Shown in pieces: positions 1 to 14,343 of a stretch of 64,000 nucleotides of DNA; the stretch's first letter is position 1, and every line of letters starts with the position of its first letter. The DNA is from Chlorops oryzae. Lineage: Eukaryota; Arthropoda; Insecta; Diptera; Chloropidae. The DNA is taken from positions 135,951,680 through 136,015,679 of the forward strand of contig CM035806.1 of assembly GCA_020466095.1 (NCBI GenBank), written 5' to 3'. The notes beneath the pieces were generated by a model, which did not search any database, was not told the origin of the DNA, and saw only the letters and a list, made by a program, of their open reading frames with translations. The translations under genes and the position numbers were made by a program.

Positions 1-499
1 ATGCACTCGAGTGGCTTGTAACCAAGAAAATTGGAAAAATATTGCAATAAGTATTTTCGGATTGGATAGGTTACTATATTGGAAAAGAGAATTTTCACCT
101 GCACTTGTGACAGAGAGTTTTAACCCCATTTAAGAATTGAGTGTTGTTGCGTTTGCCGTTGCTGTCGCTATTGCTATTGGGTTGAATGAGCTTCGCTTGA
201 ATAGCGCGATTGATGAATCGGCTAGTGCCGAGTAATTGGCTGCCTTCTTTTGTAGGGTATTGTTCTTTAATTTTTGTTGTGTTTAGTGTCTAGTGCTTTC
301 TTTCTCATTTTGATTTTTGGTTTTCTTTTTACCTCTACGATTTTCTGCCGTGTTCTATCGCTCGGTGAACAGCTGGCGCAGCTACCAATTGCCTGACTTG
401 TTGACTGACTTGTTTGCTGGCTGAGTATCTCAAAGACTTGCGAGAGATTTTAGGTAAGCGAGTTCGAGTCTTGTGCTCGGGAGCGGGAGAGCGATAGAG

Positions 500-895
500 C
501 CAGAGAGAGAGAGAGAGAGAGCGTGTGCTTGTTCGGTTGGACTTAACAGTCAATGTTCCGGGCTTACAATAAGCGAACGTGTTTATCGCCGTACGCGGGC
601 TTTTTTTTTGCAGCGGATGCGCCTCGAATCTTTTGAATTTGAATTGTAACGCTTTTAAAAGCGAATAGAAAAAAAGAAAGAATTAAAATTTCGTGTGGTA
701 ACGCGCAATGTTATTTCCTTCCGAATAACAAAACACAGTAAAAAATGTGAAAGTGAAGAAAATCTATTAAAAAAAATACTTATTCAAAAAACCCCCCCAA
801 AAAAAAAAAAATTATTTGAAAATAATAAAAAAGTCATGGAACCGTGAAAATGTGAAGAAATTTCTTTTTTGGAACTCTAAAATTCCAAACTCAAG
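500..895 (+). other. Ect4: candidate 5' non-coding exon and promoter of Ect4
   Basis: The stretch begins just after a short GA microsatellite at 502-520. It is AT-rich with many stops in all frames and ends at a good donor (CTCAAG/GTGAAT, junction 895/896). The next clear acceptor on this strand with coding sequence behind it is 13037, where an ATG follows the AG directly. The layout fits a leader exon spliced to the first coding exon of the long SARM isoform. There is no direct evidence for the transcription start, and another gene's leader is possible. Confidence 0.4.
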
Positions 896-1047
896 GTGAA
901 TGTCATAGGTACTAATTATGTAGTACTTACTTTCGTCCTTACGCCATTGCTATATAAATTATTATTTATTATTTATTTATTTGGTCAATAAAAATTAATT
1001 CTTTCTGACATATCTTAAAACTGAAAAAAAACGCAAGTTTTTATATC

Positions 1048-1289
1048 GGGTATGTGATTGTTTTCCCTTTCCCGGGGAATGAATTCCACTCCCAAATTGA
1101 TGTGATTTATTTCCCTTTACCAAGATAGAAGGCTAGTTTAACATACATTACTCGACATAATGCTTGGGAAATGAATTTTCTGAATTGAGTAATTTAAATT
1201 TCCCCTCAATATTGGTCGAGGGAAAATAAATCATATTAATTTGGGAGTGGAATTCATTTCCCCGGAAGAGGGAAAACAATCACATTCCC
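1048..1289. mobile_element. MITE with about 75-bp terminal inverted repeats
   Basis: The left end TGTGATTGTTTTCCCT... and the right end, read in reverse, match over roughly 75 bases with few differences, including GAATTCCACTCCCAAATT. Total length is 242 bp with little loop and no ORF. It is a non-autonomous DNA transposon or foldback; the superfamily is not determined. Confidence 0.75.
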
Positions 1290-1575
1290 GCAGGTATATT
1301 AATTATAGAACAAGAAAAAAACAAACAAAAAAGTATGTAAAAAACAAAAAAACGATCTAGAGCAAGTTCAATGTTGATTAAAGCCATAGTCGATATTGGG
1401 GAAGCCGATGCATAAAGGTTTAGCATTGTATGGACATATGTGGGTAGTGAAAATTTTTTTAGAGGGTGTGTGTGTGTAAGAAATCGCGCCATAAAATTTC
1501 AAAACTTGAATCACCTTTTCCCTAACGAAATTGTTCGACTTGTAGAGACTTTAATTTGAAGTGTTTAAATTTGAG

Positions 1576-2086
1576 ATCTCTCTCTCTCCCTCTATCACTC
1601 TCTCTCTCTCTCTCTCTCCCTCTATCACTCTCTCTCTCTCTCCCTCTATCACTCTCTCTCTCTCTTCTTCTATCACTCGCCCTCTCTCTCCCTCTATCAC
1701 TCTCTCTCTATCTCTCTCTCTCTCCCTCTATCACTCTCTCTCTCTATCTCTCCCTCTATCACTATCTCTCTCTCTTCTTCTATCACTCGCCCTCTCTCTC
1801 CCTCTATCACTCTCTCTCTCTCTCCCTCTATCACTCTCTCTCTCTCTCTCCCTCTATCACTCTCTCTCTCTCTCTTCTTCTATCACTCGTCGTCTCTCTC
1901 TCTCCCTCTATCACTCTCTCTCTCTCTCTCTCTCTCCCTCTATCACTATCTGTCTCTCTTCTTCTATCACTCGCCCTCTCTCTCCCTCTATCACTCTCTC
2001 TCTCTCCCTCTATCACTCTCTCTCTCTCTCTTCTTCTATCACTCGTCCTCTCTCTCCCTCTATCGCTCTCTTTCTCTCTCCCTCTA

Positions 2087-2142
<56 letters not shown>

Positions 2143-2198
2143 CCTCTATCACTCTCCCTCTCTCTCTCTCTCTCTTTCTTTCTTTCTCTCTCCTGGGT
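1576..2198 (+). repeat. CT-rich satellite with TCTATCACTC units
   Basis: About 620 bp of (CT)n interrupted regularly by CCCTCTATCACTC. Translated frames are only Ser/Leu runs, so this is not coding. Confidence 0.95.
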
Positions 2199-3889
2199 TG
2201 AAATTATAGAATTCTGAGTAATGTTGTAAATGGTAAACGCTATAAATCGTTAAAATAATGTGCGACACATTTGTTCCATGTGCGTTGAAGAGTTAAATCG
2301 AAAAAAAATGATCTGAAATTTGCTTGTTATCGAATATGTCATATCTCTAGTTTTTAAAACCGACCGCACTGTTTGTTAATTCTTCGATTTGAAACATTAA
2401 TAAAAAGATGAAAGCTGCCCAATCAGAGAGCGTAGCTTACAATAAAAAGGGAATGCTTAAAAATAAGTATTTTTGTTAATGCAATGGAAGGTACAGATGA
2501 ATGTCTGGGAATTTTATACCCTTTCATGTTTATGGTTTTTTTTTTTTTTTGGCATTTTTTTTTCTTTTTTACCAATTCTCGTTAAAATGTGCATTTGACA
2601 CTCGATTCGCCCATTGACAAGAAACATATCAGCGCCACTGATTAAACTTTCGATTTGAGGGCTTAGCAGGGTAGGCATACCAAACCCAAGAGGCAGCCAC
2701 TCCTAAAGCGAAGAGCCATAAATTTCGTGCGGTGCAAACATTGAACGCAAGAGAATGTGAAATGTTTTTTTTTTTTTTTTGTTGTAAAGTTGTCAGCTCC
2801 ATAAATCTGCACACAGAAGTAGGCGCTCGAAGGGTGTAATCAATTTCAGCAGCAGCCCACATGTGTGAAGAACCCATCGATTCGATGGGAAGGAATCCCA
2901 CGCTCGGGCTTCATTAGTGCCCACTGTAGTGCATATGTTGGCCGCAGTATGCCGTATGTCGCGTGCATCATGTATGCGCGTCTATCAGCTTGTTTCTGTC
3001 TATGATTGACCTTCGCTCGGAAACACCCGAAGGCTATCGAATTTACCTTTCCGCCGGAAAAGGGGTTGGAGGGGGAATTTCCTCATTGCATTTCAAAAGG
3101 GAAATACAAAAGAGAGAAATTTTGCTTACAGATTTTCAACCACTCAAGTGTCTATTTGCATTGATTGAGAGAACGCCGCGCCGAGCCAATTTATCGCACC
3201 AGTCGCACGTATATACATACATACATACATACATACATGTATGGTGGCATGTGTGCACCTAATCAGGCTGTACGACTGTGTCATGCCGTTTGACGTTTCA
3301 CGCTTCATGCGCTATTGTATCGGGTCTATTTTTGATCTTTATTTATTGCGAACGCTATTGCGAGCAATTGCAACAATGTTCCCTCGTATGCACATCAATA
3401 TGGGTGTGTGTGTGTATAGAGCAGATGCTCCACTTGGGAAGTTTATTCGATTCACCTGCAACCGATCGATCAATCGAGCACGTTCGATAGCTCGTCCAAC
3501 ACTTCAAGGCGTTTTTCTCAATGGCTTCACATTGTGTAGATACTGTATAACGTGTATATGTATGTATATCACAAACATATCCATAAATAGACAGAAATAC
3601 ATGCTTCTGTAAGCAATTTTACTATTTCCGTGGGCATGACCAACGACCCATGGGTCGTTTGTTTTGGTTTGAGATTGTTACACTCATTGTCAGTGTCAGC
3701 AATTCAATCTTCAGATGTAATGAATTTGTGGGGATTTGTATTTTCGAGATACATACAAGCTTGGGGGACCGAATGAAATGCTGTGGTCTCTGTTGTGCTG
3801 CAATATTTTTGACGCCAAATCATCTCAAATATGTACTTAGTTAATCTCGTGATTTGTCTCAGTTAGTCTCTTTTGAGCGCAAGAGTATG

Positions 3890-3939
3890 AGAGATAGATA
3901 GATAGATATATAGATAGACAGATAAGTAGATATAAAGAT

Positions 3940-4016
<77 letters not shown>

Positions 4017-4590
4017 GAGAGAGAGAGCGAAGAGAGAGAGAGCGAAGAGAGAGAGAGAGCGAAGAGAGAGAGAGAGCGAAGAGAGAGAGAGAGCGAAGAG
4101 AGAGCGAGAGAGAGAGCGAAGAGAGAGAGAGCGAAGAGAGAGAGAGAAGAGAGAGAGCGAAGAGAGAGAGCGAAGAGAGAGAGCGAAGAGAGAGAGCGAA
4201 GAGAGAGAGCGAAGAGAGAGAGCGAAGAGAGAGAGCGAAGAGAGAGAGCGAAGAGAGAGAGCGAAGAGAGAGAGCGAAGAGAGAGAGCGAAGAGAGAGAG
4301 CGAAGAGAGAGAGCGAAGAGAGAGAGCGAAGAGAGAGAGCGAAGAGAGAGAGCGAAGAGAGAGAGCGAAGAGAGAGAGCGAAGAGAGAGAGATCGAAGAG
4401 AGCGAGATCGAAGAGAGAGAGATCGAAGAGAGAGAGAGCGAGGAGAAAGAGAGCGAAGAGAGAGAAATCGAAGAGAGAGAGAGCGAGAAAGAGGGGGCGA
4501 AGAGATCGAGAAAGAGAGAGAGAGAGTGAAGATAGCGAAGATAGAGGTCGAGATAACGGGAGAGAGACAGCGAGAAAGAGAACGACAGAG
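3890..4590 (+). repeat. GATA then 13-bp GA minisatellite
   Basis: GATA repeats (3893-3945) pass into (GA)n and then a tandem array of the 13-bp unit GCGAAGAGAGAGA, about 4085-4395, with degenerate copies on both sides. A unit length not divisible by 3 keeps all three minus-strand frames open as Ser/Leu repeats, which are spurious. Confidence 0.95.
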
Positions 4591-6257
4591 AGATATGAGC
4601 ACTGCAAATTGGATCGCACTTCAAATTTTCCTTCCTAGTAACTATTTCAAAAAGGACGGATTGTAATTCAGAAGTTCAGAAACATTTAAGTGAAATGAAA
4701 AAAAGAAAATGTTTTTTTCTTGCATTCGAAATCGCCCCCCACTTGCGAAGCGGAAATGCTTTCAAGAACATATGCAATTGCTTAGTAGCAACAACAACTA
4801 CAACAACAAAAACTCAACGCATACAACTCTCACACACACACAAACCCAACGAAAGATACAATTGGTACTATGAACGTTTCAAATATTCCTTATTGAGCTC
4901 AATAGTTATAATTGTTAGATGATAACGGCCCACGGCGAATGTCACGGCCCAATAAAATCGGTTAACAATGAGAAAAAATGTCTCTTACAGTTAAAACTAT
5001 CTTAATAAGAAAACTCCAAATGAACCTGTAACCGAAGGTTGACAGTCATGGCAAAGTTACCGCGGTATCATGGTCACTGCATACTGAGCATATTTTCTAC
5101 ATGGTAGCCCTTACCCAAAGACCTTATAAATACTAGTTATGTATAACGTATTTTCTTTAACCGTGTGTAGGTAATTTGCTAACACGCGGGACGCGATGGC
5201 ATTTAATCTCATGAATTTTTATCAGAAATTATTTTCAATTTCCACTATTTTTAGCATATATTTATGCACTTATGTACGTCAAATACATACGTACACACGC
5301 TCTCAAAAACAAAAGTTTTTATCTTCGACTTTATACCCATTATATGAGCATTGAAGCCCCCGGTACTTGGACATGCACGTTTCGCATGAAGTAACTTGTA
5401 AGGTATCCACATGAAATACTTAGATAACAAGAGGTCGTAAAGTTGAGATTCCGAAATTTCGCCCTTTTACAAGAGGTGAAAATCCTAAAATTGGAGGTTT
5501 GTTTGTACATATACATATACATATACATATGTATGTATTTTCTTTTTGATAATGCACTTTCTGTATTTGCCTTTGCCTTTGCGGCGAGTCGCGTGCCTTG
5601 CCAACGCGGTAAATAGATAGAGAGGCACATATGTACATACATATGTATGCATGTAAACAATATGTCCGCAAAGCGACAATCAGCATGCCATTTGTGGTGC
5701 ATCCTAACCCACTTGCGCTTTATATTTGTTGTTATCTGCAAGGCGTTGAGCACTGTCAGTAGTGGGATCGCACTTTTTAATTGCAATTTTATATTGTCGT
5801 TTTTTGTTTTTTTTTTTTTAATTTTTTTTATGCTCTTTTGCTGTAGAATAATTGAGCTTTTCAGCTTTTCAACTTGACATTCAACTATGAAACGAAATTT
5901 TTCGCAACACTTCAAAGCGTTACCGTAAATAAGGCTGAACAAATGCTTATCGATGTGGACTTTGGGAAATTTTCGAGGTCATCGAACAAACGAATTTGTT
6001 CACTTGAGTATGGATACGAGACGACTAGAATCGTAAAGAAATGACTTCAGTTATTTTAATGTAATAAATCGAGGTGATGGATTCTTTCACATGCAATTTT
6101 CTACTGGGCACATTGGGAAATATTTGACAAAATAAAATGTTGTCTAATCCCCTTCGTTTAATCAGAAGATTCATTTAGTTAGCTATTAAGTTTATTTAAG
6201 TTTATTTTATTTTATTTTATTTTATTTATTCTTTTCAGCGACGCGAATTTAACCCTT

Positions 6258-6324
6258 TATAGTAGAGTGGTCCTTAATAAAAAAAATTTTTTTTTATTTT
6301 TAATAAAGACCACCCTACTTTATA
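6258..6324. repeat. short palindromic hairpin
   Basis: TATAGTAGAGTGGTCCTTAATA is mirrored by TTAATAAAGACCACCCTACTTTATA around an A/T-rich loop. It is a 67-bp near-palindrome, probably a tiny MITE or a solo element end. Confidence 0.6.
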
Positions 6325-9300
6325 GCCCAATTTAAATTCATATACAAAAAAAAAAAATGTTTAGTATTCGAAGTAGTCTTAATCCTCTTTTAATATACAG
6401 AAATTAAATCGAAATAATTGCCGCCTAGAGTGTCCGGACCAACCGCGTTACTTTGAGTCCGTTGTAATTTTTCCATCAGGGTGCCTTTGAGCACTACGAA
6501 AAGGCAGATAATGAATGTGACATATGACAGCCACGGAGATAACAAAAGTAAAAGACTCGGAACTCATTTATAGAGATTCCAATGCTCGATCATTTTAAGT
6601 AAACGTTACGATCTCGGCAATTCTCGAGAGAATGACCAAAAATACCAAAAAGTCATCCCCCTGCATTGGAAGAAGTTACTCTGGCATTATGGTCTCGGTT
6701 CTCCATGGTGTGTCACAGGAGGTGTGCGAGGGAGATCTCGTTACGGTTTTTCGAAAAGACAAAAATTTCTCAATCCGGGCTTTAGTATGCTGCGAAATTG
6801 TTAATTTGGAAAATAAATTTTTGAACGCACTACGAACCCGTCTGCACTGTCGTTCTTAATACTTTTCTACCTATTGTGAAATGCCTTAACGTCTTATTAT
6901 CGCTTGTGTTCATTATCTGTGCAAATATCCGACTCTCGTTCATATACTCACACAAAGTTAAAATACTTATGAGAAAAGTAAGAATTTCAGAAATGAAGTG
7001 AAATTATTTAAAATAAAATTTTATTAAAAAATTCTGCAATATTCCCCCTCCCCCTTCCCCCCGCCCAACCCTTTCTGAAAGATTTTTTTTTTTTTTTGGG
7101 TTAAAATGACTAACCCGCTCTGAAAATTCATTATCGTTGAACGTTTTTATTATGTTTATAACGAAAATCTTTCACCTAATGCCATTTCCTACATCCACCA
7201 TTTGCTTGGTGAGGCTTTAATCTTCTAATTTCATGTACGAGTTTTCGGGGGCACTCCCATTAAAAGCTACATTACTTCAACCACAGTTTTCTGGCTCGTT
7301 CGTGTGCCTTTCGATACCCAGCGTAGGCAGGGTATATTCATTTTTTTGCGGATCTTGTAACAGCTAGAAATAAGGTCCGCAGGTATGGAGAAATGTATAC
7401 GTATGTATATTCTTGATCAGGATATAAAATGAATTTGTATGCTATGTTCAGACGGCACCATGAATTGCGTGATTCGCCCCTTGAATTAAGACGATTGCGA
7501 AATAGATCCCGAGACTCAGATGGGAGATTAGTAATTTGATTTTTACGTTTTGTGTAAAATACAAGTAGACTTTTAGATTTAAGATTTTATTTTGAGCCAA
7601 CAACCTATCCGGAAATTTCACAAATTTCACCGCACCAATGCCCAAGTAGTGAAATGTTGTCAACTCAAGTATTGTATTTAACTCTTTTCCAAATGAAAAT
7701 TTCAATTGAAGAAGGGTCCATTATATTGAGCTGTTGTTTTCATCATACATACCTACCTAAATATTTTTACAACAAGATCATTCGAAAGATCACCAATTGA
7801 TCGCTTTTGTCATGTATGCGATAAATTCCGGCTGGAAGTGCTCATTTCCACTGCTGCTTATATTTCGTCGCCTCAGAAAACGACTGTCGTATGTCGCATG
7901 TATTTCTTATGGGACATACGACATTCGTTTTCTTGTTTTGCTTTTCTTTCTTCTACCTACTTCTGTTTGCCATAAATTTCGATAAAATTTATGAGAGACA
8001 CCGATTTTTACGTAATTTGGACCTTAATTCAAACCGAATTACGTTCGTTTTAAATTTTCTATGGCAAATGATTCAAAAATGTTGAATCAAAATTGATTCG
8101 ACGTGTCCGTTTGCGATCGAATCTTCTACAGCTTCTACGACTGGCAACACGACAATCACATCAAATTTTGACACATACATAGGTATTGCGATTGCGGGCT
8201 CCAAGGACGATCCCAAGTGAAAATGAACGATATCTTCTAACTGAAACGCCTAAAACCATCTCTAGACATGCGCCCACAAATAATGGTTATCATAATTTGC
8301 ATCAAATTTCAAATATAAATTAACAAAGATGTAGTAATCAGAGGTGTATAGAAGAAATTGGCATAGTCCTCCTACTGCAACGCCCACAAACAATGATTTT
8401 CTGTAACAGCCGTTCGAAACAGCAAAGCATATTTCGGCAATATTGTCGGGACGATGAGCGTAGATAAAAGTCGGGCTTGACCGACTTTAGCGTTCTTCTT
8501 TGTGTTAGTATTAAAGTCGTTGTCTTGTATCATAGATGATTTTTAGTTTTATAATTAGGTTCCCTTTCCGCCCTTTTTGACTTCTTTAAGTGCCTAAGGT
8601 AAAAAGCTTAGTTAGCGTAATTGTCGGTAATGTTTTCTCTTCATTTAAATCAAATAATTTTTGAGATTTTTGCTATTGGCAACTAGAAGATTTAGTTTTT
8701 TTTTCGCCATTTTTCTCAAGCCCAGGGCTGCAACTTTGTTATAGACAGGAAAATAAGATATTCAACATTTTGCGAGATATTTAGGTTCATAAGTAAGATA
8801 AAAAAGTAAGTGCGAAATTTAATTCCTGGCCACACTAATCTAGATCGATACAAAATTGACATGTAGCCAATCTAACAAAAGAAAGTCAATTAGATACATT
8901 TAATAACAATAGGTTGTTACCTTTTCATAAGCGGAGTGAAATTATTACTTTGCTTACTTAGTATACATCCAAAAGAACGAGTAAATTTACTGGGAAAGTA
9001 GGTACTAGTCAAGGACTATTCCACACGTCCAGCAGGGTGCTTTATCTGCTTGGAACAGAAAAGTGTGACACTTGATTACGCTTCGACACGCGACGTCGCG
9101 AAACGTAGCGTCGTTATGACCAATCCTTTAAATTGTTTTTGACTTTTGAATCGTTTGTTTGCTCTCATTAGAGCTTTCGGTTTGGCGTGACTGCAGTGAA
9201 ATGAGGAATGAGACATTGCTCAAATTGATGTTGTTGGGCTAATACTAACTTATACATATTTATATACATACATATATGTGTATGTACTTTTCACCAGAAA

Positions 9301-10339
9301 AATTATTTCAACCTTTACAAGTGTGAGAAATTAGGGCATTGAACTTAAAAAAAAAAAAAAAAAAAAAAAACGGTCACATGTAGGAATTTCTGAACATCAG
9401 AAGTCCCAGTTTCAATCGAAGCAGTGCTACCATATTTAGCAGAATTCTGCGATTTTAGAATAATTTGACCGCCATTTAAAGAATGAAAATAAATTTTGCA
9501 GAATGCGGAGTTTTTAAGTTTACCGAATGCAATCTTAGATGTTTCGAAAAAACATGAAGAATCTACCATTTGAAATTTTTAAAATTTTCTTCTTACTGGC
9601 TGATTATGGTTGGTTATAAGAGCAGTGGGAGCAGAGTAGGCTTTTTCCATTTTAGCTATTAAGAGCTGTTAGGATGACACGCGTTTTGGTGTTAAAAGAA
9701 CGCAGTTTTCTCAGCGAAACATGTTGAAGAATGGTCGAAAAAAAACAAAAAAAAAAAACCGTTTAAAATGTTCATCTTTGCAATTTTAAGCCACTAAATG
9801 CAATTTTTCGATATCTTTATTCGCATATTCAATACCAATAACTTTGCCGAAGACACCAAAATAATATTCCTTACGGTTAACGTGATACAGCAGTCGAAAC
9901 AGTTGTAATTATCTAATTTGAGCAAAAAACTTTCCTAGGCTGCCGTTTTCTTATTAGCAGCTAACTTGAAAAAAGTAAAATGCAGAATGCTCATATCCAA
10001 AATATCAATAAAAATTATGCGGACGAAAATGTGTCCCTTACGCGTTAAAGAGTTAAAAAAAAATTACCATATCGATCCTGCCAAAGTCATATTTTCTTCC
10101 TTTTCAGGAGTCCACAAAAAAAAACCCCCACAGCTGTTGGAAAGGAAATCGAGAAAAATTCTACGTAGACTCCAATGCAGTTAAATCAAATGACAACAAG
10201 TAAAGTCTTGATTTGTTTTGCTTATTGACACGATCATGTCATTTGAGATTTACAAAAAAAAAAAAAAAAATTTAAAAAACAAATAACAAAATACCCACAC
10301 ACAAGTATGAAAAGCAAAAACAAATAGAAACAGACAATT

Positions 10340-10895
10340 AAGGGTGTTATAGTCAGGCAAGCCTGCCAATAAAATACCCGACACAGACACACATGTTCAA
10401 ATAATTTTTGACACACGCCCAAAAAATGGGACCATTAAGAGAGAATATTCTAGAGATTTGATTAGGCCATAAAGGGCCCCATATACCGACTTGTGTTCAA
10501 TTTCTTTATGAAAACCGCCCCTTTGCCACGCCCACTTTTCAGAACTTCGAATTCTAATCGAAAGCTTCAATATATGCTGAAATTCTAAATTTCATTGAAA
10601 GATTTGCAAATAGTGCGATTTTGGGGGGGTGCAGTTTTGGGATTTTTTTGACAGACCCCGATCGGGTCCATGTCCTCGTGAGCACGCATATTAAATTTCC
10701 TCAGGATAGGCTAACTCCTTCGATAAGAAAACTGTATACAGACAGACAGACGGATGACAAGACATGGCTGAATCCAATCTACTGGCGAGGCTGATCACTT
10801 CTATATGTATTTTGTATGGTCTATATCGACTGGCTCTGGGTGTTGCACACAACCACACAAACGCAATATGTCCTCGACACAAACTGTCTCGAGTA
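10340..10895 (+). repeat. dispersed repeat, copy A
   Basis: Shares a start (AGGGTGTTATAGTCA, AATACCCGACACAGACACA), a GGGCCCCATATACCGACTT block and an end (CGATAAGAAAACTGTATACAGACAGAC, TTTCTATATGTATTTTGTATGG, then CTCGACACA) with copies B, C and D elsewhere in the window. No terminal inverted repeats or credible ORF. The class is not known to me. Confidence 0.7.
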
Positions 10896-11764
10896 TAAAT
10901 ACTGCAATAACAAAGGCGCCATTGTTGCACTCGACCGCAAATGTAGCCAAGATTATGGAATTGTGCAGCGTTGCTATTGGGGCGTACATGCCGAGTGCAG
11001 CATTTAAAAAAAAAAAAAAAAAAATAAATAAAACAAATATTTTGTAATAAAATAAAAAAGAAACGACCAGTAAGGAATTATATAAAATTGACTTGCCCAC
11101 GCTCGTTAATTGATTAATTAGATGCAAATGGAAACCCGTCGCTCGGATTGAAACAAACCGTGCCTACTTTGCACCGTTTTTTCATCGTCGCCTTCGATTT
11201 CGATTCGGGTATGAAAACAAATAAAAACAGCCACTCCAAGTGCATATCTCATGAAAAAATTAAAAATAATATATGAAATGATTATTGAAAAATACCCATT
11301 TATGTCAATCAAAACTATTTCAGATTCTTTTGAATCATCGAAGGTTTAAATGGTAATCAACTTTGAGCCATTTTATTTTCTTCCAACTTATCGCTCTAAA
11401 TTGTATGCCAAGATAAGTGAAAATTACATTATAGTTGAGTTTAAGTTTCATTAATGTGAGCTTATATATATTTTTTGAACCCATCAGACTCCATTATTCC
11501 GACTGAGATTAGATTGAGGTTTGCTCCCAGGAGCAAATTTTCAGACTCCACAGACTGCGCGATAATAGTTAGAAACAAAATTACAATTTTCCACATTCAT
11601 CAATTCGGGACTCAAATTTGCTAAAGTTACTTTCACGTCCGTTTGGAAATACCCATACGTCGATTATGCCCCACAGAGAAGTCATCGTATGGATATTTTT
11701 TTTTTTTTAATAGGAGTGATTGTGATGATACGAGGGAGTGTGATGATGCTCATATGAGTATTTT

Positions 11765-12287
11765 CCCAGCGGCTAACAGTGCTTACCGCCTACAAAGTAT
11801 ACGGCACTGTAAGCAAACTGAATATTACCACCCTGCAGGAAATGTCAAAAGTGAATATATACTCTTTCACTACTGACTGCGTCAACAGTACTACTGACCA
11901 GTTATACCCGTCGCAATGCTTTGCGTTATTGACATTTAACATTGAGTTGTCATTGAATGTCAACAGTAGACCGAAAAACTATTGACGAGCTATTGACGTC
12001 GGTACTATTATGTAGACAAAAGGAGTACTCTTTCGCTTTATAAGGAGACACGTTGTTGACATGGTCAATAAAAATGAACTATACCTTCTCTAATGACACC
12101 GCCTATAAATACTGTTGACGTTGGAACTATTTCTCTTGTCTATATTGACGTAGGCGTTCACTCTACAAAACGGCCACACTCGAACAAAAGTATATTAGGA
12201 TGGTATATGAGGTCGTATGCATTACCGCCTAAGGCCTTCGAAATGTGTTACGGTTCAATGCTTGTAGGAAGCATTTTGACCGCTGGG
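11765..12287. mobile_element. CCCAGCGG-ended MITE, copy 1
   Basis: The left end CCCAGCGGCTAACAGTGC... and right end TTGACCGCTGGG are near-inverted copies of each other. Internal blocks GCCTACAAAGTATACG and GGTCGTATGCATTACCGCC are shared with copies at 44585, 46985 and 49779. This copy is longer (523 bp) through extra internal sequence. It has no coding capacity. Confidence 0.75.
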
Positions 12288-13036
12288 TTATAACTCTGCT
12301 CTCTGCTACTTAATCCTCTGCTTTCTAAATCTACGATAAGATAGTTGCTGAGCTAATGTAATGTAAGATGTTAATGTTAATGTTATAAATTTTCAATAAT
12401 ATGAAATTAATTTAATATGTTTAATATGAATGATTCCAATTCTACATATACAGCACCAAGTGGTCTAGTAGTTTGGATCTTTGAGAAGAATATTATTAAT
12501 ACAAATATATTCAGTGTTTTTACAAACTGTGTTCAATGGAGGACTCTCCTATGTTCTTTTGGTTAAATTTTCTTATCGATTGTCAGTTTATTATGGAAGA
12601 TCGTGACTTTAAAATCCGAAATTAAGGTAAATCGAGAAAAGACATTTTTGTTTATATCACTAAAAAAAAAAAATTTTTTTTAAACACAAATATAAAAAAA
12701 ATTATAATAAAACCAAATAAAAATGCCAAAAATTCCACGAATATTTTCCGTGACCCCAAAATGTATGAAAAAATTTTATATTTTTGTTTTCTTACTATGA
12801 CAGACAGATTAGCTAAATAAAATCGTGCTTTTAAATCACGTTTCCGTCGCGGAAATCCCCCACAATGTATGTTTCCGAAGACATCGTTTTTTCGGACCGC
12901 GATTCTCGTATTGAAAAATATTTTGTTGTTGTTAAGAATACGTTTATTTCGCTTATGAGTTGCATATAAAATAAGTATTTGAAAAGATTTTCGCACATAA
13001 TTTAGCTTAACGATCAATTGCGTCGCCTCATTTCAG

Positions 13037-13354
13037 ATGTCAGATTTCTCGGATAGTTCACGCAGTGGCGTCGCCAGTCCGGCGAGTGCGCTGATTGAAA
13101 ATTTCCATAAGAAGAATGCTGGCGCAGCGATCAATTCCAGCAGCAGCATATCGCCGACGTCGAGCCTTATTAATGGTGGAAACAACAATAGCAATAATGG
13201 CAATAATGGCAATAATACAAACAGCGCCATCAATAGCAGCCTGGCGTGCAACGGCCTGGCAGGTCACAGTAATTCAAGCAGCTTAGGCCGTCAAATCAAT
13301 ACGAGTTCTAGTTCAAGCAGTAGTGTTAAGGAATCCACATCCACATCACAACAG
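13037..13354 (+). CDS. Ect4: Ect4 exon: N-terminus of long SARM isoform
   Basis: A polypyrimidine-poor but valid acceptor (TTTCAG) is followed at once by ATG. The exon encodes 106 residues starting [17 protein letters not shown] and ends at donor CAACAG/GTGAGG, phase 0. The peptide is rich in Ser and Asn with no recognised domain; it is probably disordered and regulatory. It joins in phase to the exon at 27625. The ATG is the first codon of the exon, so an upstream exon must supply the leader. It could be internal if upstream coding exons exist outside the window. Confidence 0.75.
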
Positions 13355-14288
13355 GTGAGGAAACTTTTTTCTTTATCAGTAGCGCCTAAAAATATGCAAT
13401 CGCTCTTTGCTCTTCGCAATTTTTCGCATTCATTAATTTTTTGCACTGCGTATACGTATTTTGAATTGCACCACACAAATCGACGTTGCGTATACGTCCA
13501 TTTATGAATGAGAAAATTCGATATTTCGATATTTTTGATGGGATTTTGTTTTGTCTGTTATTACTCTGCTGAAAATTATTGAAAATAAAGGTTTCAATTC
13601 TTTTATGAATTTTGTTCTAATATTAAAAAACCGGTTCGACAGAATATTTGGCAGCCATCTGTTCGTCGTGTGTTGTTCATAAATTCTAGCCAACACGTTC
13701 TGAAATAGAAATCATTTAACTTAATGACGATTATAACCTTTTGAGAAGACATGTGAATGCGAGTTTGTCTTTTTTTATATATATTTATTTTCAGTCTATT
13801 TCTCGTACCGAAATGATTTAATAGCAATTCCAATTCAAATTGACTTTTTCGTCTACAATTTTTTTTTTTTTTTTCTTTTTTTTTTGCTTTTTTTTGTTTT
13901 ATGGATTGCTCGTTTTGTGAGGAGAAATTATGAATTCTTTTCACTATGATGATTTGAAATTTATTGTTATGGAAAAACGTAGTCAAAAACAATTTTGTTG
14001 GAAGAATAACCTTCCTCGAATTTGCAAAGATACCATTGACTTTCAACTCTTAGATAGTAGGTAAGTCCATAAATTACTTCCTTTCTAATCAAGTACAATT
14101 CGCTATGTGATAAGATAAATAAATAACTCAAGAAAGTTTTCGAGATGTTTATAATACCTTCGATAACAATTGGAGCGAGAACTTAATTGAATTTTATTCT
14201 TCAAAAATGCATATATACACATATACATATACATATATATTATTTTTATTTTGATATTTTTATTTATGGATTCTTGAATGTAAAAGAA

Positions 14289-14343
<55 letters not shown>

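Larger units (their letters stand above)
896..13036 (+). other. intron or upstream region of Ect4
   Basis: No conserved coding sequence was seen in these 12 kb. It holds a MITE (1048), CT and GA satellites (1576, 3890), a hairpin (6258), one copy of the dispersed 'ACAGACGG' repeat (10340) and one CCCAGCGG element (11765). Open frames such as 6632-6859 lack any recognisable domain. Confidence 0.5.

Noticed and set aside
1556..2217. Long Ser/Leu open frames in the CT satellite
   Set aside because: Only simple-sequence translation; no start context or domain.
3837..4624. Three overlapping 250-residue minus-strand frames
   Set aside because: All are Ser/Leu/Phe readings of a 13-bp minisatellite, open because the unit is not a multiple of 3.
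6632..6859. 75-residue ORF
   Set aside because: No domain, no splice or promoter signals, isolated in AT-rich intron.
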